This document shows, piece after piece, positions 52,596 to 62,324 of a stretch of 64,000 nucleotides of DNA. Source of the DNA: Sphingomonas_R arantia (lineage in GTDB: Bacteria; Pseudomonadota; Alphaproteobacteria; Sphingomonadales; Sphingomonadaceae); the NCBI RefSeq assembly GCF_042682045.1, contig NZ_JBHUGS010000001.1, forward strand, positions 124,001 through 188,000. Reading direction: 5' to 3'. Under the pieces are notes generated by a model, which saw only the letters and a program-made list of their open reading frames with translations, made no database searches and was not told the origin of the DNA. Position 1 is the stretch's first letter. Each line of letters begins with the position of its first letter. The position numbers and the translations under genes are program-made.

Positions 52596-55358
52596 TCAGG
52601 CCACTGCGGCGAGTGAACCCTCACCTTCCGCGGCCGCCAGCAGGAGGCGCTCCATCGTACGGAGGCGGGCGGGGGCGATGAGTTTGTCGCCGACGAGGTC
52701 GGTCAGGTAGAAGACGTCGACCGCGCGTTCGCCGTAGGTGGCGATGTGGGCGGAGTGGATCGTGACCTTCGACTGGAAGAAGGCGTGGGCCAGCCCGTTG
52801 AGCAGGGCCGGGCGGTCGCGGGCGTTGACCTCGACTACCGTGTAGCGGTTGGACGCCTTGTTATCGACGATGACCTGCGGTTCGATCTCGAACGCCTCGG
52901 CCCGCGTGCGCGCCATGGGCTTGGCGGCGAGCCGGTCGGCCAGCCGGTTGCGGTTGGCGAGCGCGTCGGCGATCCCGGCGCTGAGCCGATCGAGCCGCGA
53001 GGGTTCGTCGAACGGCTGCCCGAACGGATCCTGCACGAGCAGATTGTCGAGCGCCATGCCGTCGCGCGTCGTGTGGATTCGCGCATCGATGATGTTGCCG
53101 CCGGCCAGATGGACCGCGCCCGCGATGCGGTAGAACAGCCCCGGATGATCGCCGGCATAGACGGTGACGAGCGTGGCGCCACGTTCCGGATCGGCGGTGG
53201 CGACGATCGACAGCGGCAGTTGTGCCGCGTCGGCGCTTTCGACCAGTGCGGCGTTGCGCGCGACGACGTCGGCAGGTTCGGCGACCCAATAGGCCTCCGG
53301 CAAACGCCGCGCATAGGCGTCGAACGTCGCATCGTCCCAGCCGAGTTCGGCGCGGAGCTGGGCCTGCTTGGCCTCGATCCGTTCGCCGCGGCCCTTCTGC
53401 TTGTGGCCGAGGCGGAGCACTTCTTCGCCCGCCTCGTACAGGTCGGACAGCAGCTGGCGTTTCCAGCTGTTCCAGACGCCGGGGCCGACCGCGCGGATAT
53501 CGACGATGGTCAGCATCAGCAGCAGACGGAGGCGTTCCGGGCTTTGTACGACGCCGGCGAAGTCGAGGATCGTCTTGAAGTCGGACAGGTCGCGCTTGAA
53601 CGCGGTGGCGGACATCAGCAGGTGATGGCGGACCAGCCAGGACACGGTCTGCGTCTCGGCCGCGGTCAGCCCGAAGCGCGGGCAGAGCTTTTCAGCAACG
53701 GCGGCGCCCAGGATGCTGTGGTCGCCGCGGCGGCCCTTGGCGATGTCGTGCAGGAACACCGCGACATAGAGCACGCGGCGCGACACGAGCCGCGCGAACA
53801 GCTCGGTCGCGATCGGGTGATCGACGTCGAGCGCGCCCTTTTCGATCCGCGACAGCAGGCCGATGGCGCGGAGCGAATGTTCGTCAACGGTGTAGTGGTG
53901 GTACATGTCGAACTGCATCTGCGCCACGACGCGGCCAAAATCGGGCACGAAGCGGCCGAGAATGCCCGCCTCGTTCATCCAGCGCAGCACCGTTTCGGGA
54001 TCGCGCGGGCTGGTCAGGATATCGAGGAACAGCGCGTTGGCGCGCGGATCGGCGCGGACGACATTGTCGATTAGCCGGAAATCGCGTCCCGCCTGACGCA
54101 TCGCGAGCGGGTGGATTTCCAGGCCGTGGCGGTCGGCCAGCGCGAACAGCTCGATCAGCCGGACCGGGTCGGCCAGGAAGTGGTCGGGCTTGGGCAAGGC
54201 AAGGCGGCCGCGATCGAGCGTGAAGCCGTCGATCCGCCGCCGCAGCCGGATCGACGGCATGCCGAACCGCCGTCCGCGGCCGGCGAACGTCTCGTCGAGA
54301 TGGGCGAGGAACACCGCGGTGAGGTCGCCGACCTGCTTCGCGGTCAGGAAATAATGCTGCATGAACCGTTCGACGCCGGACCGGCCGGGGCGGTCGGCGT
54401 AGCGCATCCGCGCCGCGACCTCGCGCTGCACGTCGAAGGTCAGGCGGTCCTCGGGCCGGTTGCTGAGGATGTGGAGGTGGCAGCGGACCGCCCAGAGGAA
54501 GTTTTCGGCACGCTGGAACCGGCGCAGTTCCTCGCGGGTCAGCAGGCCCTTGCCGACCAGGTCGGGCAGTTCGCTGACGCGGTAAGCGAACTTGCCGATC
54601 CAGAAGAGCGTGTGGAGGTCGCGCAGGCCGCCCTTGCCCTCCTTGATGTTCGGTTCGACGACGTAGCGGCTGTCGCCCATCCGGACGTGACGCGTGTTGC
54701 GTTCGGCCAGCTTGTCGGTGACGAAGGCGCGCGCGGCGGCGGACCCGTCGCGGATCTCGCGGTCGAACCGGCGGGCGGCTTCCTCGTACACCACCATGTC
54801 GCCCCAGACGTAGCGCGCCTCGAGCAGGGCGGTGCGGATCGTCAGGTCCTCGCGCGCCATGCGGATCATGTCGTCGAGCGAGCGGCTGCTGTGGCCGACC
54901 TTCAGCCCGAGATCCCAGAGCGTGTAGAGCATCGATTCGATGATCTGTTCGCCCCAGCCGGTCTGTTTCGACGGGGTGAGGAAAGCGATGTCGATGTCGG
55001 AATGGAGCGCCATTTCGCCGCGGCCGTAGCCGCCGACCGCGATCAGGGTGAGCCGTTCGCCGGACGAGGGGTTGGCGTTCGGATAGAGACAGGTGACGGT
55101 GAAATCGGCGATCAGCCGGAGCAGCTGGTCGGTCAGATAGGCGTAGCCGGCCGCGACCTCCCGCCCGCGGCTGGGGTGGAGCGCCAGCCGCGCGGCCATT
55201 TCGGCACGGCCGCGGTCGAGCACGGCGCGCAGGATCGCCACCGACGCCGCGCGCATCCGGCTGGCGTCGGCGGGCGGGATCGCGGCGAGCAGATCGGCGA
55301 CGGTGCGGCGATCGACGATCGTGCGGCGGTCGGGCAGACTTTCGAAACGGGTGGCCAT
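52596..55358 (-). CDS. glnD: [Protein-PII] uridylyltransferase / uridylyl-removing enzyme GlnD
   Basis: A 920-residue nitrogen sensor. The nucleotidyltransferase domain has GGYGRGEMALHSDIDIAFL (near residue 110), with the catalytic Gly-Gly and Asp-x-Asp. An HD phosphohydrolase domain has FLHDIAKGRRGDHS (near 540). Two C-terminal ACT domains follow (about 705-780 and 815-900), including ATLVTVYAGDHPGLFYRIAGA and VVEVNARDRPALLNGLAHAF. It uridylylates PII proteins such as the GlnK encoded here when glutamine is low, and reverses this when glutamine is high. The ATG at 55358 opens MATRFESLPDRRTIVD; a longer frame upstream has no support. Confidence 0.95.
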   Translation of the reverse strand: MATRFESLPDRRTIVDRRTVADLLAAIPPADASRMRAASVAILRAVLDRGRAEMAARLALHPSRGREVAAGYAYLTDQLLRLIADFTVTCLYPNANPSSGERLTLIAVGGYGRGEMALHSDIDIAFLTPSKQTGWGEQIIESMLYTLWDLGLKVGHSSRSLDDMIRMAREDLTIRTALLEARYVWGDMVVYEEAARRFDREIRDGSAAARAFVTDKLAERNTRHVRMGDSRYVVEPNIKEGKGGLRDLHTLFWIGKFAYRVSELPDLVGKGLLTREELRRFQRAENFLWAVRCHLHILSNRPEDRLTFDVQREVAARMRYADRPGRSGVERFMQHYFLTAKQVGDLTAVFLAHLDETFAGRGRRFGMPSIRLRRRIDGFTLDRGRLALPKPDHFLADPVRLIELFALADRHGLEIHPLAMRQAGRDFRLIDNVVRADPRANALFLDILTSPRDPETVLRWMNEAGILGRFVPDFGRVVAQMQFDMYHHYTVDEHSLRAIGLLSRIEKGALDVDHPIATELFARLVSRRVLYVAVFLHDIAKGRRGDHSILGAAVAEKLCPRFGLTAAETQTVSWLVRHHLLMSATAFKRDLSDFKTILDFAGVVQSPERLRLLLMLTIVDIRAVGPGVWNSWKRQLLSDLYEAGEEVLRLGHKQKGRGERIEAKQAQLRAELGWDDATFDAYARRLPEAYWVAEPADVVARNAALVESADAAQLPLSIVATADPERGATLVTVYAGDHPGLFYRIAGAVHLAGGNIIDARIHTTRDGMALDNLLVQDPFGQPFDEPSRLDRLSAGIADALANRNRLADRLAAKPMARTRAEAFEIEPQVIVDNKASNRYTVVEVNARDRPALLNGLAHAFFQSKVTIHSAHIATYGERAVDVFYLTDLVGDKLIAPARLRTMERLLLAAAEGEGSLAAVA

Positions 55359-55471
55359 GGCGATGGCTTTAGCAGGCGTGCGTCGAAAAAGCCTTACCGT
55401 TGGCTGGCCACGGAGCCGCGATTGGCCGCATGGGTGGTTTCGCCGCGCGACACGCTCTAAGGCCTCTGCGG

Positions 55472-56740
55472 ATGACGAAACAGGACGATCCGCCCGGGAC
55501 ACCGGCCCGCCGTGCCGCGATGCGGTTGCTCGATGCGGTGTTGCGCAAGGGGTTGCCGCTGGAGGCGGCGATGGCGTCGGCGACGGCAGAGCTCGACCGC
55601 GCGGACGATCGCGGCTTTGCGCATGCCATTGCGGCCGAGGCATTGCGGCGCCTGCCGGACCTCGACGCGCTGATCGATTCGGCGACGCCCAAGCCGATGC
55701 CGGAAGATGCCAAGCCGCGGTTTGCGCTGCGCATTGCGCTGGTCCAGGCGCTCGCGCTGAACACGCCGGCGCATGCGGCGATCGCGACGGTGTTGCCGCT
55801 GGTCGATGGCGGGCCGCGGCGGCTGGTCCACGGTGTGTTCGGCACGCTGATCCGGCGTGGCGACCGGTTGCCCGATCCGCCGCACCTGCCGGTCGCGGTC
55901 GGCATCCGCTGGGCGCGCGCATGGGGCGATGCGGCGGCGGAGGCGGCGCGCTACGGCATCGCGCAGCCGGCACCGATCGACCTGACGCTGAAGACGGACG
56001 ACCCCGAACTGGTGGCGGAACTGGGCGGCGTCACGCTGGCGCCGCGTCACGTCCGGCTGCCGGCCGGGACCGCGGTGGAGGAACTGCCCGGTTACGGCGA
56101 GGGACGCTGGTGGGTGCAGGATATCGCCGCGTCGCTGCCCGCCCGCCTGATCGGTGTGGCGCCGGCGGGCGGGACCGCGATCGACCTGTGCGCGGCGCCC
56201 GGCGGCAAGACGATGCAGCTGGCGACGGCGGGCTGGGACACGACAGCGATCGACCTGTCGCGCACGCGGCTCGGCCGGTTGATGGAGAATATGGACCGGG
56301 TGGGGGCCAAGGCGCGGATGATTGTGGCGAACGCGGCGGTGTGGTCGCCGGATGCCGCCGCCGACGTCGTGCTGCTCGACGCGCCCTGTTCGGCGACGGG
56401 GATCTTCCGCCGCCATCCGGAGGTGCTGCACCGTGCGCGACCGCGGGTGATCAAGGAACTGGCGGAACAGCAGGCGCAGTTGCTGGCGCATGCCGCGACG
56501 ATGGTGCGGCCGGGCGGGCGGCTGGTCTATGCGACCTGTTCGCTGGAACGCAGCGAGGGCGAGGAGGTGGCGGACGCGTTCACGGTGCCGGGCTATGCGA
56601 TCGATCCGGTGCGCGCGGACGAGTTGCCGCAGGGGTTTGCGGCCGATGCGGCGGGCTATCTGCGCGTGCCGCCGGGGACGCTGGCCGAGGCGGGCGGGGC
56701 GGACGGGTTCTTCGTCGCGCGCTGGCGGCGCGAGGCGTAG
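55472..56740 (+). CDS. RsmB/NOP family 16S rRNA m5C methyltransferase
   Basis: A 422-residue protein with an N-terminal NusB-like helical domain (about 1-140, AAMRLLDAVLRKGLPLEAAM) and a C-terminal SAM-dependent methyltransferase. Motifs: IDLCAAPGGKTMQLATAGWD (near 240), LLDAPCSATGIFRRHPEVL with the release cysteine PC, and VYATCSLERSEGEE with the nucleophilic cysteine TCS. It likely methylates 16S rRNA C967 (RsmB). The ATG at 55472 fits the family; upstream codons overlap the glnD start region. It is followed by rpe after 57 bases. Confidence 0.92.
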   Translation: MTKQDDPPGTPARRAAMRLLDAVLRKGLPLEAAMASATAELDRADDRGFAHAIAAEALRRLPDLDALIDSATPKPMPEDAKPRFALRIALVQALALNTPAHAAIATVLPLVDGGPRRLVHGVFGTLIRRGDRLPDPPHLPVAVGIRWARAWGDAAAEAARYGIAQPAPIDLTLKTDDPELVAELGGVTLAPRHVRLPAGTAVEELPGYGEGRWWVQDIAASLPARLIGVAPAGGTAIDLCAAPGGKTMQLATAGWDTTAIDLSRTRLGRLMENMDRVGAKARMIVANAAVWSPDAAADVVLLDAPCSATGIFRRHPEVLHRARPRVIKELAEQQAQLLAHAATMVRPGGRLVYATCSLERSEGEEVADAFTVPGYAIDPVRADELPQGFAADAAGYLRVPPGTLAEAGGADGFFVARWRREA

Positions 56741-56797
56741 CGCTAAGGCGACCTCGGCTCTCTTGCACCGCCCCGGCGCGCCCGATACAGCTTTACC

Positions 56798-57511
56798 ATG
56801 TCACGCCCCATCCTGATCGCGCCGTCCATCCTTTCCGCGGATTTCGCGCGGTTGGGCGATGAAGTGCGGGCGATCGGCGCGGCGGGCGCGGACTGGGTGC
56901 ATTTCGATGTGATGGACGGGCATTTCGTGCCGAACATCTCGATCGGTTCCGGTGTGCTCAAGGCGATCCGGCCGCATACGACGCTGCCGATCGACGTCCA
57001 TTTGATGATCGCGCCGGTCGACTTCTATCTCGATGCGTTCGCGCAGGCCGGGGCGGACCGGATCAGCGTGCATGTCGAGGCCGGGCCGCATATCCACCGG
57101 ACGGTGCAGCGGATCCGCGACCTGGGATGCAAGGCCGGCGTCGTGCTGAACCCGGGGACCCCCGCCAAGATGCTCGACTACCTGATCGACGATGTCGACA
57201 TGGTGGTGGTGATGACCGTGAACCCCGGTTTCGGCGGGCAGAGCTTCATCACCAGCCAGCTCCGCAAGATCGAGGCGGTGCGGCGGATGATCGACAAGAC
57301 CGGCCGCGAGATCCACCTGCAGGTCGACGGCGGGATCGATGCCGAGACCGCGCCGCTGGCGATCGCCGCCGGGGCCGACGTGCTGGTGGCGGGCACGGCG
57401 ACGTTCCGCGGCGGGCCGGATGCCTATGCGGGCAACATCGCCGCGATGCGCGGGCCGGTTGGCCAGACCCCCTCGAAGCCGGCCGCGGCAGAGCCCACCG
57501 CCGCAGTATGA
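56798..57511 (+). CDS. rpe: Ribulose-phosphate 3-epimerase
   Basis: A 237-residue TIM-barrel enzyme that interconverts ribulose 5-phosphate and xylulose 5-phosphate. It opens IAPSILSADFARLGDEV; the metal/catalytic motifs are HFDVMDGHFVPNIS (Asp near 40), PIDVHLMI, HVEAGPHIHRT, VMTVNPGFGGQSFI and the second aspartate in LQVDGGIDAETA. The C-terminal 20 residues are Pro/Ala-rich and variable. The stop overlaps the start of the heparinase-like gene (ATGA). Confidence 0.96.
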   Translation: MSRPILIAPSILSADFARLGDEVRAIGAAGADWVHFDVMDGHFVPNISIGSGVLKAIRPHTTLPIDVHLMIAPVDFYLDAFAQAGADRISVHVEAGPHIHRTVQRIRDLGCKAGVVLNPGTPAKMLDYLIDDVDMVVVMTVNPGFGGQSFITSQLRKIEAVRRMIDKTGREIHLQVDGGIDAETAPLAIAAGADVLVAGTATFRGGPDAYAGNIAAMRGPVGQTPSKPAAAEPTAAV

Positions 57512-59232
57512 ACGAGACCGGGCCGAGCGATGCGATCGAGCCCGGTCGGCAGTTGATCCGCGTGGGCGGCGAACAGGGCGTTTCGCTGGGCGGGCGGCTG
57601 GCCGCGACGTTGCAGCGGCTGGCCTGGCGGTCGCCGCTCCATTCGCTGCGGCTGCGCGGGCGCTATCCGCTGAAGCTGCTGGCGGTGCCGGTCGATCCGA
57701 TCCCGGGTCACCCGGGTGACGGGGCGGAGCTGCTGGAGGGCTGGGTCCGGCATCGCGGGGTCGCGGTGGAACTGGCGATGGTCGATTTCGGCAATCCCGC
57801 GACGATCCCGGCGGCGCTGGTCGATCATATCCAGACATTCGGGTTCCTGCGCGATCTGGCCGCCGCGGGGCCGCGCGAACGGACCGCGCCGATCGCCGAG
57901 CTGATCGTGCGGCAATGGCTGGGCGCGCATGGCGGCGGGGTGACCGATGCGGGCTGGCGGCCGGACCATTGGGGGCGGCGGATCCTGGCCTGGGGCGCGC
58001 ATGCCCCGCTGATCCTGTCGTCGCACGATATCGTCTACCGCTCCGCCGTGCTGAACGCGCTGGCGCAGGGGGCGCGGCATTTGGACCGCGGGGCGGACAA
58101 GGCGCCGCCGGGGTTGCCGCGGATCGCCGCATGGGCGGGCGTGGTGGCGGCGGGTCTGCTGATCCCGGGTGGCGACGTGCGGCTGGCCCACGGCGAGGCG
58201 GGATTGGGCAAGGCGCTGGCGGTCAGCGTGCTGGCGGATGGCGGGCTGACCAGCCGGTCGCCGACCGCGCAGCTCGAGCTGGCCGAACTGCTGTCGCAAC
58301 TGAACGCGGTCTATGCGGCGCGGCGGCGCGACGTGCCGGAGATGCTGTCCGCGGTGCTGGCGCGCGCGGTGCCCGCGTTGCTAGGCGTGACGCTGGGCGA
58401 TGGCGGGTTGTCGAGCTGGCAGGGCGGCGGGCCGGTGTCGGCGGCGCGCGTGGCGCAGGCGGTGACCGCGTCGGGCGTGCGCACCCGGCCACTGCGCCAG
58501 GCGCGCGACTGGGGGTATCAGCGGCTGTCGGCGCAGGGGACGCTGCTGGTGGTCGATGCCGCGCCGCCGCCGGTCGCGCGGCTGTCGACCGGGGGCTGTG
58601 CGTCGACGCTGGCGTTCGAGATGTCGGACGGGCCGCGCCGGCTGATCGTGAACTGCGGCGGCAGTACGGGGCTGGCGTCGCTGCCGGACGACCTGACCGA
58701 AGGGCTGCGCACGACGGCGGCGCATTCGACGCTGACGCTGGCCGATACCAATTCGACCGCGCTGCACGCCGACGGGTCGCTCGGCCGCGGGGTGAAGGAA
58801 GTGGAGCTCGACCGGCAGGAGCTGGACACCGGCAGCCGAATCGATGCGTCGCACGATGGCTATGCGCGTCGCCACGGGCTGATCCACCGGCGGCAGCTGA
58901 TGCTGTCGTCCGACGGGCGCGAGCTGCGCGGCGAGGACGTGCTGCTGCCCGCGCCGCGCCGGCGGCGGTCGGGCAGCGACGGGTTCGCGATTCGCTTCCA
59001 TCTGGCGCCAGGGATCAGCGCGTCGGTGACCGCGGACGGGCAGGGCGCGCTGCTGCGGTTCCAGGACGGCGGATCGTGGCAATTCCGATCGCGCGGCGGC
59101 GCGCTGGCGGTGGAGGACAGCCTCTGGATCGACCCCGCCGGCCGCCCCCGCGCGACGTGCCAGCTGGTGCTGACCGGCGAAGTGCCGCCGGGTGGGGCGG
59201 AAGCGGGATGGGTGTTGCGGAAGATGGCCTGA
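57508..59232 (+). CDS. Heparinase II/III family protein
   Basis: A 574-residue protein with an (alpha/alpha)n-toroid N-terminal half (WGAHAPLILSSHDIVYRS near 165) and a C-terminal beta-sandwich (about 355-570) containing LVVDAAPPPV, AFEMSDGPRRLIVNCGGSTG, AHSTLTLADTNSTAL and DGYARRHGLIHRRQL. This is the alginate/heparin-lyase-like HepII/III family common next to rpe and purH in sphingomonads. No signal peptide is visible, so the location is uncertain. Its start overlaps rpe by four bases. A polysaccharide-lyase role is inferred; the substrate is unknown. Confidence 0.88.
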   Translation: MNETGPSDAIEPGRQLIRVGGEQGVSLGGRLAATLQRLAWRSPLHSLRLRGRYPLKLLAVPVDPIPGHPGDGAELLEGWVRHRGVAVELAMVDFGNPATIPAALVDHIQTFGFLRDLAAAGPRERTAPIAELIVRQWLGAHGGGVTDAGWRPDHWGRRILAWGAHAPLILSSHDIVYRSAVLNALAQGARHLDRGADKAPPGLPRIAAWAGVVAAGLLIPGGDVRLAHGEAGLGKALAVSVLADGGLTSRSPTAQLELAELLSQLNAVYAARRRDVPEMLSAVLARAVPALLGVTLGDGGLSSWQGGGPVSAARVAQAVTASGVRTRPLRQARDWGYQRLSAQGTLLVVDAAPPPVARLSTGGCASTLAFEMSDGPRRLIVNCGGSTGLASLPDDLTEGLRTTAAHSTLTLADTNSTALHADGSLGRGVKEVELDRQELDTGSRIDASHDGYARRHGLIHRRQLMLSSDGRELRGEDVLLPAPRRRRSGSDGFAIRFHLAPGISASVTADGQGALLRFQDGGSWQFRSRGGALAVEDSLWIDPAGRPRATCQLVLTGEVPPGGAEAGWVLRKMA

Positions 59233-59337
59233 GGGCGGTGGTAGTTAAGGGAAGGCTCACTCCCGTCACCGGAGTGAATGTCCGTTTGTGGTGGATAGCG
59301 GAACAGTCGTTCTGGACACCAAAGCAGAAGTGACGAC

Positions 59338-60384
59338 ATGGATGTTATGACGAAGCCCACAGCTTTGGTTGATGCGCTGTCCTTGTTGCCCCCAACGCCA
59401 CTTCCTGCGCTCCCGGCAGGCTGGCACCCGAAGCGGTACGCTATAACAGTGGGTGGCAAGCTTGCGGTGGCCGCTTGTAACATCGACATCGACGCAGAAC
59501 GAACACGTATTCTTGCGGCAGAAGATCCACCCAGCCGCCTGCAAGAACTGTTGAACGCCGGCAGGACGGGACTCATGGTTTTGGGGGACGCCGGCTGGTA
59601 TTTAGAGCTTAGTATTGAACTGGAAACGCCTCACTCGCTTATTGATCGGTTCGCGGACGGGCGCTGGTTGGTGGTGGGGGGGCGAACCGACGCCAAGTCA
59701 AATGCCCGCGTGTTTGGGCCCGACGGTACCCTTCTTAACCGCTTCTTACTCGGGGACGGCATTCAGGACATCGGCATAGACAGCGTAGGCCGGATATGGG
59801 TCAGCTGGTTCGATGAAGGCATCGCCGGGCCGTACAACGAGAAGTGGCGCGTTGCTGGAGAAGAGCGACCGCCATCGAGCAGAGGAATTGGCTGTTTCGA
59901 CGCTACCGGAGCCTTCATACCGTTGCCGCCGATTCCTGAAGTTGGGCGGATTGATGACTGTTACGCACTGACGGTCACTGGGGATGAGGCATGGGCGTGC
60001 CCCTATACTGAGTTCCCGCTTTTGCGCTTATCTCCTAACCAGCCCGTGCGCTGGTGGACGAGCGAGCTGGCAGGGCCAAGCGCAGTTGCAATCGACGGCT
60101 CATGCGCTCTGGTCGCCGGCGGCTATGAGGAGGACGCAAGCCGACTGGCATTGGTATCGTTGGAAGGGGGCGGAGAAGGCGAGAGTGTTCGCCTGCTCGC
60201 ACGCTACGATCTCCCTCTCCGTCGCCGTTCCACCTCAGCGAACGCATCGAAGCCGGATTGGGACAGACCAACCTTGCTCGCCGGTCGCGGTGACATGCTA
60301 CACTTGGTTGACGACGGTGTCTGGCGACGCTGGCGGGTTTCGGAAGTTCTGGCCAATCACGAGCATAGACCAACTTGCGAGTAG
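59338..60384 (+). CDS. Hypothetical protein, possibly beta-propeller-like, of atypical composition
   Basis: A 348-residue protein I do not recognise. It has repeated short beta-type segments with Asp-Gly or Gly-Asp turns (VFGPDGTLLNRFLLGDGIQ, IGIDSVGRIWVSWFDEGI, FDATGAFIPLPP, LTVTGDEAWACPYTEFPLL, AIDGSCALVAGG, LLAGRGDMLHLVDDGVW). These resemble blades of a propeller of the NHL/SMP-30 kind, but the match is only by pattern. No signal peptide is seen. Its third codon positions are visibly less GC-rich than those of its neighbours, and it lies between the heparinase-like gene and purH, which suggests acquisition or replacement. The start ATG has an alternative nine bases downstream. Confidence 0.7.
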   Translation: MDVMTKPTALVDALSLLPPTPLPALPAGWHPKRYAITVGGKLAVAACNIDIDAERTRILAAEDPPSRLQELLNAGRTGLMVLGDAGWYLELSIELETPHSLIDRFADGRWLVVGGRTDAKSNARVFGPDGTLLNRFLLGDGIQDIGIDSVGRIWVSWFDEGIAGPYNEKWRVAGEERPPSSRGIGCFDATGAFIPLPPIPEVGRIDDCYALTVTGDEAWACPYTEFPLLRLSPNQPVRWWTSELAGPSAVAIDGSCALVAGGYEEDASRLALVSLEGGGEGESVRLLARYDLPLRRRSTSANASKPDWDRPTLLAGRGDMLHLVDDGVWRRWRVSEVLANHEHRPTCE

Positions 60385-60581
60385 ACCCCGCGAAGACCAG
60401 CACACCCTCTACTCGCCTGACGAAGTTGAATGAACGGCGGTTCTGAAAACGTGGCCGAGTCTTGGCTTTTTCACAGACCGTGTCGAGACGGATCAGGCAC
60501 CCGTCCGTCGGAAGCCGGGTGACCGCGGGGGCGTGTCGCGCTAAGGGGCGCGCGCTTGCCATCATCGCCGGAGCTGACCCC

Positions 60582-62165
60582 ATGACCGCCATTCCCATTC
60601 GCCGTGCATTGCTGTCGGTGTCCGACAAGAGCGGGCTTGTCGAGCTTGGGCGGGCGCTGGCCGCGCGGGGGGTGGAGCTGGTGTCGACCGGCGGGACGGC
60701 GAAGGCGTTGCGCGACGCCGGGCTGGACGTGCGCGACGTGTCCGAGCTGACCGGCTTTCCCGAGATGATGGACGGGCGGGTGAAGACGCTGCATCCGCTG
60801 GTCCATGGCGGGCTGCTCGCGGTGCGCGACGACGCGGCGCATGTCGCGGCGATGGAGGCGCACGGGATCGGGGCGATCGACCTGGTGGTGGTCAACCTCT
60901 ATCCGTTCGCGCAGACCGTGGCGAAGGGCGCCGCGCGCGATGAGGTGATCGAGAATATCGACATTGGCGGGCCGTCGATGGTACGGTCGGCGGCGAAGAA
61001 CCATGCATTCGTCGCAATCGCGACCGACCCGGCGGACTATCCCGAGCTGATCGCGCAGATCGAGGCGGATGGCGGCACGACGCTCGACATGCGGCGCAAG
61101 CTGGCGGCCAAGGCGTTTGCCGCGACGGCCGCCTATGACGCCGCGATCGGCGCGTGGTTCGCCGAGGTGGACCAGGGCGAGACCCTGCCGGCGAGCATGA
61201 CGGTGGCGCTGACCAAGGCGGCGGAGCTGCGCTACGGTGAGAATCCGCATCAGCAGGCGGCGCTGTACCTGCCTGCGATCGGGGCGGCGGGCATTGCGCA
61301 GGCGGAGCAGGTTCAGGGCAAGGCGCTGAGCTACAACAATTATAACGACGCGGATGCGGCGCTGGAGCTGGTCGCCGAGTTCCGCGACGGGCCGCCGACA
61401 GTGGTGATCGTGAAGCATGCCAACCCGTGCGGCGTGGCGTCAGCGGACACGCTGATCGAGGCGTATCGCGCGGCGTTCGCGTGCGACACGGTGTCGGCGT
61501 TCGGCGGGATCATCGCGGTGAACCGGCCGCTCGACGGGCCGACGGCGGAGGCGATCAGCGGGATCTTTACCGAGGTCGTCGTGGCGCCGGGCGCGGACGA
61601 TGCGGCGCGCGCGGTGTTCGCGGGGAAGAAGAATCTGCGGCTGCTGTTGACCGGTACGCTGCCCGATCCGGCGCGCGGGGGGCTGATGCTGAAATCGATC
61701 GCGGGCGGGATGCTGGTCCAGTCGCGCGATGCGGGGCATGTGGCGGCGGCCGACCTGACCGTGGTGACGAAGCGCCAGCCGACCGCGGAGGAGATGGCGG
61801 ACTGCCTGTTCGCGTGGACGGTGGCCAAGCATGTGAAGTCGAACGCGATCGTCTATGCGCGTGGCGGGCAGACCGCGGGGATCGGCGCGGGGCAGATGAA
61901 CCGGCTTGAGTCCGCGCGGATCGCGGCTTGGAAGGCGAAGGATGCGGCGGACAAGGCGGGCTGGGCCACGCCGTTGACGATCGGGTCGGCGGTCGCGTCG
62001 GACGCGTTCTTCCCGTTCGCGGACGGGTTGATGGCGGCGGTCGAGGCGGGGGCGACCGCGGTTATCCAGCCGGGCGGATCGATCCGCGATGCAGACGTGA
62101 TCGCGGCGGCGGACGAGGCCGGGCTGGCGATGCTGTTCACCGGGATGCGCCATTTCCGGCATTGA
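60582..62165 (+). CDS. purH: Bifunctional AICAR formyltransferase/IMP cyclohydrolase
   Basis: A 527-residue enzyme of the last two purine-synthesis steps. The N-terminal IMP cyclohydrolase (MGS-like) domain, about 1-200, has RALLSVSDKSGLVELGRALA, STGGTAKAL and GRVKTLHPLVHGGLLA. The formyltransferase domain has RYGENPHQQAALY, VKHANPCGVASAD and the C-terminal SDAFFPFADGLMAAVEAG with QPGGSIRD. The ATG at 60582 is preceded by GGAG; upstream in-frame codons are ignored. The 197 bases before it hold no gene. Confidence 0.97.
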   Translation: MTAIPIRRALLSVSDKSGLVELGRALAARGVELVSTGGTAKALRDAGLDVRDVSELTGFPEMMDGRVKTLHPLVHGGLLAVRDDAAHVAAMEAHGIGAIDLVVVNLYPFAQTVAKGAARDEVIENIDIGGPSMVRSAAKNHAFVAIATDPADYPELIAQIEADGGTTLDMRRKLAAKAFAATAAYDAAIGAWFAEVDQGETLPASMTVALTKAAELRYGENPHQQAALYLPAIGAAGIAQAEQVQGKALSYNNYNDADAALELVAEFRDGPPTVVIVKHANPCGVASADTLIEAYRAAFACDTVSAFGGIIAVNRPLDGPTAEAISGIFTEVVVAPGADDAARAVFAGKKNLRLLLTGTLPDPARGGLMLKSIAGGMLVQSRDAGHVAAADLTVVTKRQPTAEEMADCLFAWTVAKHVKSNAIVYARGGQTAGIGAGQMNRLESARIAAWKAKDAADKAGWATPLTIGSAVASDAFFPFADGLMAAVEAGATAVIQPGGSIRDADVIAAADEAGLAMLFTGMRHFRH

Positions 62166-62185
62166 GGTTTGGCGTCACCCGCAGT

Positions 62186-62271
62186 CGTCATCCCGGCGTA
62201 GGCCGGGATCTCCCTTGGGCTGGAGGTGCGCGCTTTAGCGAAGGGAGATCCCGGCTTTCGCCGGGATGACG
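62186..62271. repeat. Long compound palindrome (family A) between convergent genes
   Basis: Two 31-base arms (62186-62216 and 62241-62271) pair with about two mismatches. Each arm is itself a small hairpin (CCCGGCGTAGGCCGGG on the left). The spacer is 24 bases. The outer sequence GTCATCCCGGC matches the core of the element at 18377-18412. It lies between the convergent purH and flippase stops and could end both transcripts. Confidence 0.8.
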
Positions 62272-62324
62272 GTTTGGGGCCTGGGGGTCGGGGTCGGGCG
62301 CTCGCCCTTCCGCTTCCGCCAGCG

